DNA of 13,714 nucleotides from Actinomycetes bacterium (GTDB lineage: Bacteria; Actinomycetota; Actinomycetes; Mycobacteriales; Mycobacteriaceae), in NCBI GenBank assembly GCA_023415515.1, contig JAEZKH010000267.1, forward strand, positions 1-13,714, read 5' to 3'. Positions 1 through 6,939 of the stretch are shown here, piece after piece. The notes below the pieces were generated by a model. The model was not told the origin of the DNA. It searched no databases and saw only the letters and a program-made list of their open reading frames with translations. Both the position numbers and the translations under genes were made by a program. How positions within the stretch are numbered: the stretch's first letter is position 1; every line of letters begins with the position of its first letter.

Positions 1-34
1 GTGCGAGAAGACGCCGCAACAAGCGCAACAACAT
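1..34 (-). CDS. Possible 5' fragment of a downstream gene
   Basis: An ATG on the minus strand at 34 opens a frame that runs off the window after about 11 residues (MLLRLLRRLLA). It lies 22 bases after the stop of the CoA-transferase, so it could be the next gene of the same operon. The Leu/Arg-rich start resembles the N-terminus of some actinobacterial ABC transporter subunits, but 11 residues cannot support a name. No clear Shine-Dalgarno sequence precedes it. This is a weak call based on position and an open frame only. Confidence 0.2.
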   Translation of the reverse strand, partial: MLLRLLRRLLA

Positions 35-56
35 CGCGCGCTCGCGGGCAATTGGC

Positions 57-1283
57 CTAGGCGATCGCGCCGGAGTTCTTCAGTTCCTCGATGCGGTCCC
101 AGTCCATGCCGAGCTCCATCAACACGATCTCGGTGTGCTCGGAGGCCTGCGGCGCCCGCGTCGTCTCCAGCGGCTCGTGGTTGAACTGCACCGGGCCGCG
201 CACCACCTTGAACGGCTCGCCGCCGTCAGCGGCCTCGACCTCGACGATCATGTCATTCGTGATCGCCTGTTCATCGGTGGCGAGGTCGAGGAAGCTCTGG
301 AACGGAGCCCACTGACCTTTCATCGTCTTGAGGTGCTCGCGCCAGTAGTCGAACGGCTTGCTGCGGATCGACTCGGCGATGAGCCGCGCTGCCTCCGCGG
401 CATTCTCGATGAGCGGCATGACGTCGCAGAAGCGCGGGTCATCGGCAAGCTCGGGCAGACCGAGGTGTTCGAACGCGTCGCGAATGTAGCCGGTGGGGCT
501 GACGATGCACAGGTTGATGGTGCCGCCGTCTGAGGTCAGGTAGTTACCGAGGAACGGGTTCACCGTCGGGCCAACGTTATCCGGCATCAGTGACCGCATG
601 GTCTCGCCGACCTCCATGCCCTGGGTCACGCTCGCACCCGCCGACCACCACGCCGTGCTCAGCAGCGAAACGTCGAGTTCGACGGCCTCGCCGGTGCGTT
701 CGCGGTGAAACAGCGCCGCCGATATCCCGCCCGCGATGTTCATCCCCCCGATGGAGTCGCCGAAGGCCGGAATGCCCTGCGACAAGGCGCCGCCGATCTC
801 CTCCGGGGTCAACGCGTGGCCGACGCCGCTGCGGGTCCAGAACGCGGTGCCGTCGAACCCGCCGACGTCGCGCTCGGGCCCCTTGTCGCCGTACGCGCTG
901 CCGCGGGCGTAGATGATGTTCGGGTTCGCCGCGCGGATGTGCTCGACATCGAACTTGTTCTTCTGTCGTTGTGCGGGAAGGTAATTGGTGAGGAATACAT
1001 CGGAGTGCCTGGCGATCTCGTACAAGACCTCCTGGCCGCCCGGGGTCGACACGTCGATGCCGACGCTTCGCTTACCCCGGTTCGGATGCTCCATCAGCGG
1101 GTGGCGGTCGGCCTGCAGTTCGATACCGCCCATGTAGAGGAATCCTCGCTGGGTGTCGCCGCGCACCGGATGCTCGACCTTGATGACGTCGGCGCCCCAG
1201 TCGGCGAGGATCGCCCCCGCCGCGGGGACGAACGTGAACTGCGCTACCTCGAGGACGCGTACGCCCTCCATCACCTTGATCAT
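57..1283 (-). CDS. CaiB/BaiF family III CoA-transferase (first copy)
   Basis: Cytosolic enzyme of the formyl-CoA/carnitine CoA-transferase family, which moves CoA from an acyl-CoA donor to a carboxylic acid. The 408 residues match the usual family length. The N-terminus shows the family pattern GVRVLEVAQFTFVPAAGAILADWGADVIKVEHP (in pieces at 7-39), then KRSVGIDVSTPGGQ (71-84) and the catalytic region GDKGPERDVGGFDG (132-145). Asp144 sits at the position of the catalytic Asp of formyl-CoA transferase. The ATG at 1283 overlaps the P450 stop codon (ATGA), so translation is probably coupled; a second ATG at codon 5 is an alternative start. It is the last clear gene of the Rieske-ligase-P450-transferase series. 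It could act as a CoA-transferase or, as some family members do, as a racemase or hydrolase. Donor and acceptor cannot be told from sequence. Confidence 0.88.
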   Translation of the reverse strand: MIKVMEGVRVLEVAQFTFVPAAGAILADWGADVIKVEHPVRGDTQRGFLYMGGIELQADRHPLMEHPNRGKRSVGIDVSTPGGQEVLYEIARHSDVFLTNYLPAQRQKNKFDVEHIRAANPNIIYARGSAYGDKGPERDVGGFDGTAFWTRSGVGHALTPEEIGGALSQGIPAFGDSIGGMNIAGGISAALFHRERTGEAVELDVSLLSTAWWSAGASVTQGMEVGETMRSLMPDNVGPTVNPFLGNYLTSDGGTINLCIVSPTGYIRDAFEHLGLPELADDPRFCDVMPLIENAAEAARLIAESIRSKPFDYWREHLKTMKGQWAPFQSFLDLATDEQAITNDMIVEVEAADGGEPFKVVRGPVQFNHEPLETTRAPQASEHTEIVLMELGMDWDRIEELKNSGAIA

Positions 1284-2485
1284 GTGTCAAACGTAACCGG
1301 AAGCGCGGTCGGCGATCGGAAGGGTTGACCGAAGATGTGCGGATCGTCGTCGGTGACCAGTTCGACGTTGTTCAGCCGGTCGAGCAGGCACTCGAGCGCG
1401 ACCCGGGTCTCCATCCTGGCCAGGTGCAGGCCGAGGCAGGTGTGCTCGCCCGCGGCAAACGATATGTGCGGCACCCGTTTCCGGAAGATGTCGAATTCCT
1501 CGGAGCGCTCCCACCGGTTCTCGTCGCGGTTCGCCGACCCGATGCAGACGTCGATCACCGCGCCCTTGGGCACGGTCACGCCGTCGATCTCGGTCTCCTC
1601 TGCGGCGTAGCGCTGCACGGTGGTCAACGGTGTCTCGTAGCGCAGTCCCTCCTCGATCGCGGGCGCGATGAGCTCACGGTCGGCCTGCACGGCGCGGAAC
1701 TGGTCGGGATGGGTCAGCAGGTGGAACAACAGGTTTCCCGACGAGCGGTAGGTGGTCTCCAACCCCGCGGGCAGCAGCAGCCGCAGGAAGGAGTAGATCG
1801 CTTCGTCGCTGAGCCTCTCGCCGTCGATCTCGGCGGAGACCAGATCGCCGATGATGTCTTCGGTCGGCTGCGATCTGCGCTTCTCGATCTGTTCTGAGAA
1901 GTAGTCCTTGAGGGCGGCGGACGCCTCAAAGGCCTTCTTGTACTTGACGTGATAGCTGATCAGATCGACCGCGTGCTTGCGGAACGTCGTCAGGTCTTCC
2001 TCGGGCAAGCCGAGCAGCTTCGAGATCACGCGGGTCGGGAACTCCAGCGTGAAGTCCTTGACGAGATCGGCCTTTCCGTCGTCGATGAACTCGTCGATCA
2101 GGCCGTTGACCACCGGCCTGACGACCTCGGGTTCCCACCGCAGCAGCGATTTCGACTTGAACGCCGCCGAAACCAGGTTGCGGTGGTCGCGGTGGGCCTT
2201 GCCTTCCATCGCCAGGATCGTCGGCCCCATGAACACGCCGATGGTGGAGTCGTAGATGTGTGAGTTGAACGACTTGCTGTCGCGGAAGACGCGATTGACC
2301 GCGTCGAAGGACACCGCCGAGTAGAGGTGCTCGGGCCGAAACTCGTCGGGTGTCTTCGTCCAGTCCATGACGCTGCCGCAGAAGACGCCGGCGGTCTCGT
2401 TTCGCCTGCGGTTGAAGATCGGATACGGGTCCCGGAGGAGGTCGGCTGCTTCTTCTGGCGAGACGTCCAGCACCGGGGCATCCAT
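1280..2485 (-). CDS. Cytochrome P450 monooxygenase
   Basis: Soluble bacterial P450 of 401 residues that would hydroxylate an organic substrate using electrons from a ferredoxin and reductase; neither partner is encoded in the window. The I-helix oxygen-activation motif is AGLETT (240-245), the K-helix ExxR is Glu279-Arg282, and the haem loop is FAAGEHTCLG (343-352) with Cys350 as iron ligand. The first Gly of the usual FGxGxHxCxG is Ala, a tolerated variant. The MEGKAHRDHRNLVSAAF segment (93-109) is the conserved C-helix region. The start ATG at 2485 has no Shine-Dalgarno sequence, and the only GGAG lies more than 20 bases upstream; a leaderless mRNA is likely (see the promoter entry). Its stop overlaps the following CoA-transferase by 4 bases. 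CYP family and substrate are not identifiable by eye. Confidence 0.95.
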   Translation of the reverse strand: MDAPVLDVSPEEAADLLRDPYPIFNRRRNETAGVFCGSVMDWTKTPDEFRPEHLYSAVSFDAVNRVFRDSKSFNSHIYDSTIGVFMGPTILAMEGKAHRDHRNLVSAAFKSKSLLRWEPEVVRPVVNGLIDEFIDDGKADLVKDFTLEFPTRVISKLLGLPEEDLTTFRKHAVDLISYHVKYKKAFEASAALKDYFSEQIEKRRSQPTEDIIGDLVSAEIDGERLSDEAIYSFLRLLLPAGLETTYRSSGNLLFHLLTHPDQFRAVQADRELIAPAIEEGLRYETPLTTVQRYAAEETEIDGVTVPKGAVIDVCIGSANRDENRWERSEEFDIFRKRVPHISFAAGEHTCLGLHLARMETRVALECLLDRLNNVELVTDDDPHIFGQPFRSPTALPVTFDT

Positions 2486-2503
2486 ACTGTAAAGATTACA
2501 GTA
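2485..2503. promoter_or_regulatory. Perfect 19-base palindromic operator at the P450 start
   Basis: The sequence TACTGTAA-AGA-TTACAGTA is a perfect 8-base inverted repeat with a 3-base spacer, and its left end includes the first base of the P450 start codon. This size and symmetry suit a TetR-type dimer. It is AT-rich in a GC-rich neighbourhood. A protein bound here would cover both the putative -10 element and the start codon. The arm TTACAGTA recurs in the divergent promoter at 5267-5274. No matching regulator gene lies in the window. Confidence 0.7.
2493..2498 (-). promoter_or_regulatory. Putative -10 element for a leaderless P450 transcript
   Basis: On the minus strand TAATCT (2498 to 2493) fits the mycobacterial TANNNT -10 pattern. 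Seven bases separate it from the A of the ATG at 2485, the spacing expected if transcription starts at the start codon. The lack of a Shine-Dalgarno sequence agrees with this. No convincing -35 is visible. If real, the P450 and CoA-transferase have their own promoter inside the longer gene series. Confidence 0.45.
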
Positions 2504-2530
2504 GCAATCTCCAGGCTGGTAGAGCGGAGT

Positions 2531-4189
2531 TCAGCCGTCTTCGCTGAGCGCCTGCTCGCGGGCCCACCGGTAATCGGCCTTGCCCGCCGGACTGCGTTCG
2601 ATGGTGGGCCGGAAGATCACCGCCTTCGGCAGCTTGTAGCGGGCGATCACGCCCGAAGCGTGTTCGACGAGGTCCTGCGCGTCCGCGGTCGCGCCGTCGA
2701 CGAGTGCGACGATCGCGACGACCTCCTGCCCCCACCGCTCGCTGGGCCGACCGGACACCACCACGTCCTTCACCGCGGGATGGGAGAGCACCGCGCTCTC
2801 CACCTCCTCGGCGAAGATCTTCTCGCCGCCGGAGTTGATGGTCACCGAGTCACGGCCGAGCAGTTCGATGCCGCCGTCGGTGAGGTGTCGGGCGCGGTCA
2901 CCCGGGATCGAGTAGCGCACGCCGTCGATCACCGGGAAGGTCTTTGCGGTCTTGGCCGCGTCGCCCTTGTAGCCCAGCGGCACGTAGCCGCGCTGCGCGA
3001 GCCAGCCGAAGCCGTCGTGACCGGGTGCAAGGATCGAGTCGAGGTCCTCGGCAGCCACGCTGGTGTCCGGCCCGGCATTGAACTTGCCGGTCGACACGGC
3101 GCCGGGGGTGGACATGTGGCTCATCTGGATACCGGTCTCCGACGACCCGACGCCGTCCATGACGATGAGGCCAGGCTTGACGTCGATCAGGCGCTGTTTG
3201 GCCGTCGGGCTCAACAGCGCGCCGCCGTTGGCGACCACCGCGAGCGACGACACGTCGGCGCTGCCCTTCTCGATCGCGTCGGCGATGGGCCGTGCCATCG
3301 CGTCGCCGACGACCTGAACGGTCAGGATCTTCTCCCGCTCGACGGTGGCGACCACCTCGTCGGCGTCGAATTTCCCATGTGCGGCAGGGAATACCACCGT
3401 CTGCCCGGTGGTGAGCGCCGTCATGACGGCCCACTGCGCGGCGCCGTGCATCAGCGGCGGCAGCGTGAAGATCTTGGTGCCGGGATTCTCGGCGACACGC
3501 TTGGCGATCTCCTCATACGAGCCCGCCGTCTCCCCGGTGTACATGTTCCTGCCGCCGAAGGAGGTCATGAAGATGTCGTGCTGACGCCACAGCACGCCCT
3601 TCGGCATCCCGGTCGTGCCGCCGGTGTAGAGCACGTACAGGTCGTCGGGTGACGGTTCGACCGGTGGCGGCGCCGACGCGCCGGAGGAGACGATCGACTC
3701 GTAGTCGACGGCGCCGTGCACCAGGTCGTTCTTCGAATCGTCGGCGATCTGGATGAGCACCCGCAGGTGCGGCAGCTCGGGCAGCACCTCGGCGACCCGG
3801 GGCGCGAACGCGGCGTGGTAGAGCAGCGCGGTCGCGCCGGAGTCCGCGAGCAGGTAGGCCAGCTCGCTTTTCACATACCGGTAGTTGACGTTGAACGGTG
3901 CGACGCGGGCCCGCCAGGCGCCGAGCATCCCTTCGACGTACTCCGGCCCGTTGTAGGCGTAGAGGCCGAGCAGGTCCTGGCCCACCTCGTGACCGGCCAG
4001 TTCCGAGCGCTCGGTGTGGCAGCCAAGGCCCCGTGAGTGCAGGTAGGCCGCCAGCCGGTTTGACCGCTCGACGATCTGGGCGAAGGTGTAGCGGCGCTCG
4101 CCGCAGATGATGTACTCCCGGTCGCCGATTGCGGAGGCGACGGCGTCCGCGGCGGCTGGGACGGTGAATTGCGTTGTGGCGGTGGTCAT
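2531..4189 (-). CDS. Acyl-CoA synthetase (AMP-binding, FadD19-like)
   Basis: ATP-dependent ligase that would adenylate a carboxylic acid and transfer it to CoA. The 552 residues carry the whole ANL-superfamily set: the P-loop-like core YTGGTTGMPKGV (188-199), PPLMHGA (244-250), the SSETG region (349-353), GYKGD (406-410), the hinge-region Asp in PGDRAR (429-434), NSGGEKIFAEEVE (452-464) and the C-terminal catalytic Lys537 in SPAGKADYRWA. The overall order and the SPAGKADYRWA ending closely resemble mycobacterial FadD19, the ligase for C3-branched steroid side-chain acids, which suggests a bulky or branched acid; that is inference. I chose the ATG at 4189 because the N-terminal fold begins just after it; an upstream extension to 4294 gives an unconserved, Pro/Ser-rich stretch overlapping the preceding gene. 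It lies 43 bases after the Rieske gene and 45 bases before the P450. Confidence 0.93.
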   Translation of the reverse strand: MTTATTQFTVPAAADAVASAIGDREYIICGERRYTFAQIVERSNRLAAYLHSRGLGCHTERSELAGHEVGQDLLGLYAYNGPEYVEGMLGAWRARVAPFNVNYRYVKSELAYLLADSGATALLYHAAFAPRVAEVLPELPHLRVLIQIADDSKNDLVHGAVDYESIVSSGASAPPPVEPSPDDLYVLYTGGTTGMPKGVLWRQHDIFMTSFGGRNMYTGETAGSYEEIAKRVAENPGTKIFTLPPLMHGAAQWAVMTALTTGQTVVFPAAHGKFDADEVVATVEREKILTVQVVGDAMARPIADAIEKGSADVSSLAVVANGGALLSPTAKQRLIDVKPGLIVMDGVGSSETGIQMSHMSTPGAVSTGKFNAGPDTSVAAEDLDSILAPGHDGFGWLAQRGYVPLGYKGDAAKTAKTFPVIDGVRYSIPGDRARHLTDGGIELLGRDSVTINSGGEKIFAEEVESAVLSHPAVKDVVVSGRPSERWGQEVVAIVALVDGATADAQDLVEHASGVIARYKLPKAVIFRPTIERSPAGKADYRWAREQALSEDG

Positions 4190-4207
4190 CGATGACGATC
4201 GTACGAT
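4189..4207 (-). promoter_or_regulatory. Possible leaderless promoter and short palindrome before the ligase
   Basis: The 43-base gap before the ligase holds a perfect 10-base palindrome, ATCGTACGAT (4198-4207). Within it, minus-strand TACGAT (4203 to 4198) could be a -10 element placed 8 bases before the ATG. No Shine-Dalgarno sequence is visible. This is the same geometry as at the P450 start, but the match is short and could be chance. Confidence 0.25.
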
Positions 4208-4232
4208 GCCGTCGGGTCCGGGTCGGAGGTGG

Positions 4233-5225
4233 TCAGGGGGACACCTCGTAAAACTGCTCGGCCCACTTGCGCAAGGCCATATAGGGTTTCGCATCGATCT
4301 GCGACAGTGCCGGGTTCTCGACGTACTCCTGGTAGCGCCAGATGTTCAGATCGTCCCAGACGGTGCCCATGAACTGGCGCTCGACCTGCTCCCGCACCGG
4401 GTCAGGCGGAACGTCGGAGGTGTCACCGGGCAGTCGTGGCCACCAGACCGAATAGAACATGTCCGAGGAGCCGTCCTCGACCGGGGTGCAGGCAAAGATC
4501 AGCCGGTGGTTCGACGAACCTTCGAACGCGCTGATCGCGAAGCCCAGCCCGGACAGGTGACTATGGATGTAGAGCGCCATCGTGTCAGGATCGTCGCTGC
4601 GGGCGTCGGGCCACCCGGTGAGGAAGCGCCACTCCTCGCCGACAACCTCCCAGTTCAGGCACACCGGCGTCACGGTTGCGCCGTGCACGTAGTGGAAGTG
4701 CGCGCTGTCCGGCCCGTTCTCGGCGACGATCTGAGGATGCACGGGCTCGTGCTCGGCGCGACGCGAAAACTCCGGATAGGGACGGTAATACGCGTCAGGG
4801 TCGGTGGGGAACTGCGGGAACTTACCAAACAGGTCAGGCAGCTCCCACTGCGGTTCCTTGCCGTCGGGTTGATGCCAGGCGAAGACGCAGCCGTACTGTT
4901 CGCGCACCGGGTACACCCGTAACCGCAGCGCCTTGTTCGGGCGGTCGGGCTGATAGGGGATGTAGCGGTTGGTGCCGTCGGGTCCCCAGCGCCAGCCGTG
5001 GAACGGGCACTCGACGCAGTCGCCGACGACCTTGCCGCCGTGACCGATGTGCGCGCCGAGATGGCGGCAGTGACCCGACATCAGGTGCAGCTCGCCCGAG
5101 TCGTCGCGGTAGGCGACGAGGTCTTCGCCGAAATAGCGAAGCGGTTTGACCTCACCGGTGGCGAACTCGGCCGACCACCCGATCATGAACCAGCCGGTGA
5201 CCTTCCAGGTGAAAGGCACTTTCAC
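4233..5225 (-). CDS. Rieske non-haem iron oxygenase, KshA-like terminal component
   Basis: Terminal oxygenase that would hydroxylate a ring-type substrate using a Rieske [2Fe-2S] centre and a mononuclear iron; a separate reductase is needed and none is in the window. The 330-residue product has Rieske ligands Cys53-x-His55 and Cys73-x2-His76. The mononuclear iron site is DSAHFHYVH (Asp173, His176, His181), with the third carboxylate probably in VWDDLNIW (Asp291 or Asp292). The layout resembles 3-ketosteroid 9alpha-hydroxylase KshA and related single-component-type oxygenases, but it is shorter than KshA (about 380-400 residues), lacking part of the N-terminal lead. I chose the GTG at 5225 because AGGAGG lies 6 bases upstream and the Rieske fold begins directly after it. 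A longer frame to 5564 would run antisense through the monooxygenase gene and is not credible. It is the first gene of the leftward series. Confidence 0.92.
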   Translation of the reverse strand: MKVPFTWKVTGWFMIGWSAEFATGEVKPLRYFGEDLVAYRDDSGELHLMSGHCRHLGAHIGHGGKVVGDCVECPFHGWRWGPDGTNRYIPYQPDRPNKALRLRVYPVREQYGCVFAWHQPDGKEPQWELPDLFGKFPQFPTDPDAYYRPYPEFSRRAEHEPVHPQIVAENGPDSAHFHYVHGATVTPVCLNWEVVGEEWRFLTGWPDARSDDPDTMALYIHSHLSGLGFAISAFEGSSNHRLIFACTPVEDGSSDMFYSVWWPRLPGDTSDVPPDPVREQVERQFMGTVWDDLNIWRYQEYVENPALSQIDAKPYMALRKWAEQFYEVSP

Positions 5226-5318
5226 GGGGAGCCTCCTGCAGCGTAGGGCCTGGCCAACGGAAAATATTACAGTATAGTTTTCGGCAGTTCGTGGGACGGG
5301 CGGCGCAAGGAGGCGCGG
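5226..5318. promoter_or_regulatory. Divergent promoter region between Rieske oxygenase and monooxygenase
   Basis: This 93-base gap contains an AT-rich core in otherwise GC-rich DNA. Minus-strand TATACT (5276 to 5271) and plus-strand TATAGT (5273-5278) both fit a TANNNT -10 element and overlap, so the two promoters would compete or be controlled together. TTACAGTA (5267-5274) is identical to one arm of the palindrome at 2485-2503; the facing arm at 5256-5263 matches the consensus at 5 of 8 positions with the same 3-base spacing. Shine-Dalgarno sequences flank the core: AGGAGG on the minus strand (5232-5237) and AAGGAGG on the plus strand (5307-5313). Clear -35 elements are not visible. Confidence 0.6.
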
Positions 5319-6935
5319 ATGTCGGCTGGCCGGTTCGACGCGATCGTGATCGGCGCCGGGTTCTCCGGTCTCTACGCCCTGCATCGGCTGCGCGAACTCG
5401 GGTTGCGCGCGGTCATCCTCGAACGGGCGGACGCGGTCGGCGGCACGTGGCTTCACAACCGTTATCCCGGCGCGCGCTGCGACATCGAGAGCATCGAGTA
5501 CTCCTACAGCTTCTCCGACGAGATCCAGCAGGATTGGGTGTGGACGGAGACGATGCCCGCCCAACCGGAGATCGAGGCCTACCTCAACTTCGTCGCCGAC
5601 CGGCTCGACCTGTGTCGTGACATCGCCTTCGACACGAACGTCGTAGCGATGACATTCGATGAAGCCGCATCCGAGTGGGCTGTGAAAACCGAAGCGGGAG
5701 AGACGTTCACCGCGCCGTTCGTGGTGGCCGCCGCGGGCATCCTATCCGCGCCGCTTGACCCCGACATCGCGGGCATGGACCTGTTCGCGGGCACCTCGTT
5801 GTTCACGAGTCGCTGGCCTCGGGGCGGCGTGGATCTCAGCGGTAAGCGGGTCGGCGTGATCGGCACCGGGTCGACGGGAGTACAACTCATCCCCGTCGTC
5901 GCCAGCGAGGCAGCGCACCTCACCGTGTTCCAACGCTCGCCCGCCTACACGCTGCCGTGGCGCATCCGCCGGTTCGAGCCGGGGGAACTCGACGAGATGA
6001 AGGCCCGCTATGGCGAGATCCGCGCGACGCAACGCGATCATCCGATCGGCGCCGCCAGGCTGTCGGCGTTCTCGGTGATGTTCGAGATGATGGCCAACCC
6101 TCCGCTGAAGACCGCATCGCGCGAGGACCAACTGCGCGCGGTCGAGGAGAACGGCATCATGGGCGCGCTCAGTTGGGGTGACGTGTTCTTCGACATCGAG
6201 GCGAGCCGGATGGCGGCCGAACTCTACGGCGTGGCGGTGGCGCGCATCGTCGCCGACCCCGAGACCGCGGCGGCGCTGACGCCGACTCATCCGTTCGGCT
6301 GCAAGCGACCCATCATCGATCAGGGGTACTACGAAACGTTCAACCGTGACAACGTCACGTTGGTCGACCTGCGCAAGGGTCCGATCCGCTCGGTGACGCC
6401 GACGGGTATCGACACCGAGCAGGGCTCCTACGAGCTCGACGTGATCATCTACGCCACCGGTTTCGACGCGATGACCGGTGCGCTCAGCCGCATCGACGTC
6501 CGCGGCCGTGACGGTGTCTCGCTGAAGGACTTCTGGGCCGACGAGGGCCCGCTGAGTTATCTTGGGCTCGCGGTGGCAGGCTTTCCGAACCTCTTCATCG
6601 TGCAGGGTCCCGGAAGCCCGGCTCCGGCAAGCAATTTCGTCGCCGCGTTGGAACAACACGTGGAGTGGATCGGCGACTGCATCGCCCACCTGTGCACCGA
6701 GGGATACCGCACGATCGATGCGCTGCCCGAGGCACAGCGGGAGTGGGCCGCGCACACCGCCTCGCTGGTGGCGCCGACGGTGCTGGTCCACCCCAGCTGC
6801 AACTCCTGGTACAACGGCGGCAACGTGCCGGGCAAGAAGCAGATGTACATGGGCTACACGGGCGGAATACCCGAGTACCGGAAACGCTGCGACGAGGTCG
6901 CGGCGGCCGGCTACAGCGGATTCAAGCTCGCGTAG
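5319..6935 (+). CDS. Baeyer-Villiger-type flavin monooxygenase with atypical fingerprint
   Basis: FAD- and NADPH-dependent class B monooxygenase of 538 residues, the usual type I BVMO length; such enzymes insert oxygen next to a ketone to give an ester or lactone. The FAD-binding motif is GAGFSG (12-17) and the NADP-binding motif GTGSTG (182-187). GGTWLHNRYPGARCDIES (41-58) includes the conserved Asp55, and GCKRP (327-331) includes Arg330, equivalent to the catalytic Arg of cyclohexanone and phenylacetone monooxygenases. The C-terminal CNSWYNGGNVPGKKQMYMGY (494-513) is typical of BVMOs. The fingerprint FxGxxxHxxxW reads FAGTSLFTSRW (156-166), with Phe162 in place of His. The ATG at 5319 has AAGGAGG 5 bases upstream. 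It heads the rightward pair with the hydrolase, 4 bases away. BVMO activity is likely from the fold, but the missing His leaves room for other oxygenations or oxidase behaviour. Confidence 0.9.
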   Translation: MSAGRFDAIVIGAGFSGLYALHRLRELGLRAVILERADAVGGTWLHNRYPGARCDIESIEYSYSFSDEIQQDWVWTETMPAQPEIEAYLNFVADRLDLCRDIAFDTNVVAMTFDEAASEWAVKTEAGETFTAPFVVAAAGILSAPLDPDIAGMDLFAGTSLFTSRWPRGGVDLSGKRVGVIGTGSTGVQLIPVVASEAAHLTVFQRSPAYTLPWRIRRFEPGELDEMKARYGEIRATQRDHPIGAARLSAFSVMFEMMANPPLKTASREDQLRAVEENGIMGALSWGDVFFDIEASRMAAELYGVAVARIVADPETAAALTPTHPFGCKRPIIDQGYYETFNRDNVTLVDLRKGPIRSVTPTGIDTEQGSYELDVIIYATGFDAMTGALSRIDVRGRDGVSLKDFWADEGPLSYLGLAVAGFPNLFIVQGPGSPAPASNFVAALEQHVEWIGDCIAHLCTEGYRTIDALPEAQREWAAHTASLVAPTVLVHPSCNSWYNGGNVPGKKQMYMGYTGGIPEYRKRCDEVAAAGYSGFKLA

Positions 6936-6939
6936 CGCG

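Noticed and set aside
2327..3652. Long plus-strand open frame (441 codons) opposite the P450 and ligase
   Set aside because: It is antisense to two genes with complete family motifs, and its product is Arg/Asp/His/Gly-rich without any recognisable domain; typical of high-G+C shadow frames.
4190..4294. N-terminal extension of the acyl-CoA ligase by 35 residues
   Set aside because: The added stretch is Pro/Ser-rich, overlaps the Rieske gene and does not resemble ligase N-termini.
5226..5318. KstR or KstR2 operator in the divergent promoter
   Set aside because: I looked for TnnAACnnGTTnnA and AnCAAGnnCTTGnT because the genes look steroid-related, and saw no acceptable match; the symmetric element there is the TTACAGTA type.
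5226..5564. N-terminal extension of the Rieske oxygenase
   Set aside because: It would run through the divergent promoter and the start of the monooxygenase; the GTG at 5225 with AGGAGG 6 bases upstream is a better start.
5742..6791. Minus-strand open frame (349 codons) inside the monooxygenase
   Set aside because: It is antisense to a gene with intact FAD, NADP and C-terminal motifs; composition is His/Arg/Asp-rich and unrecognisable.
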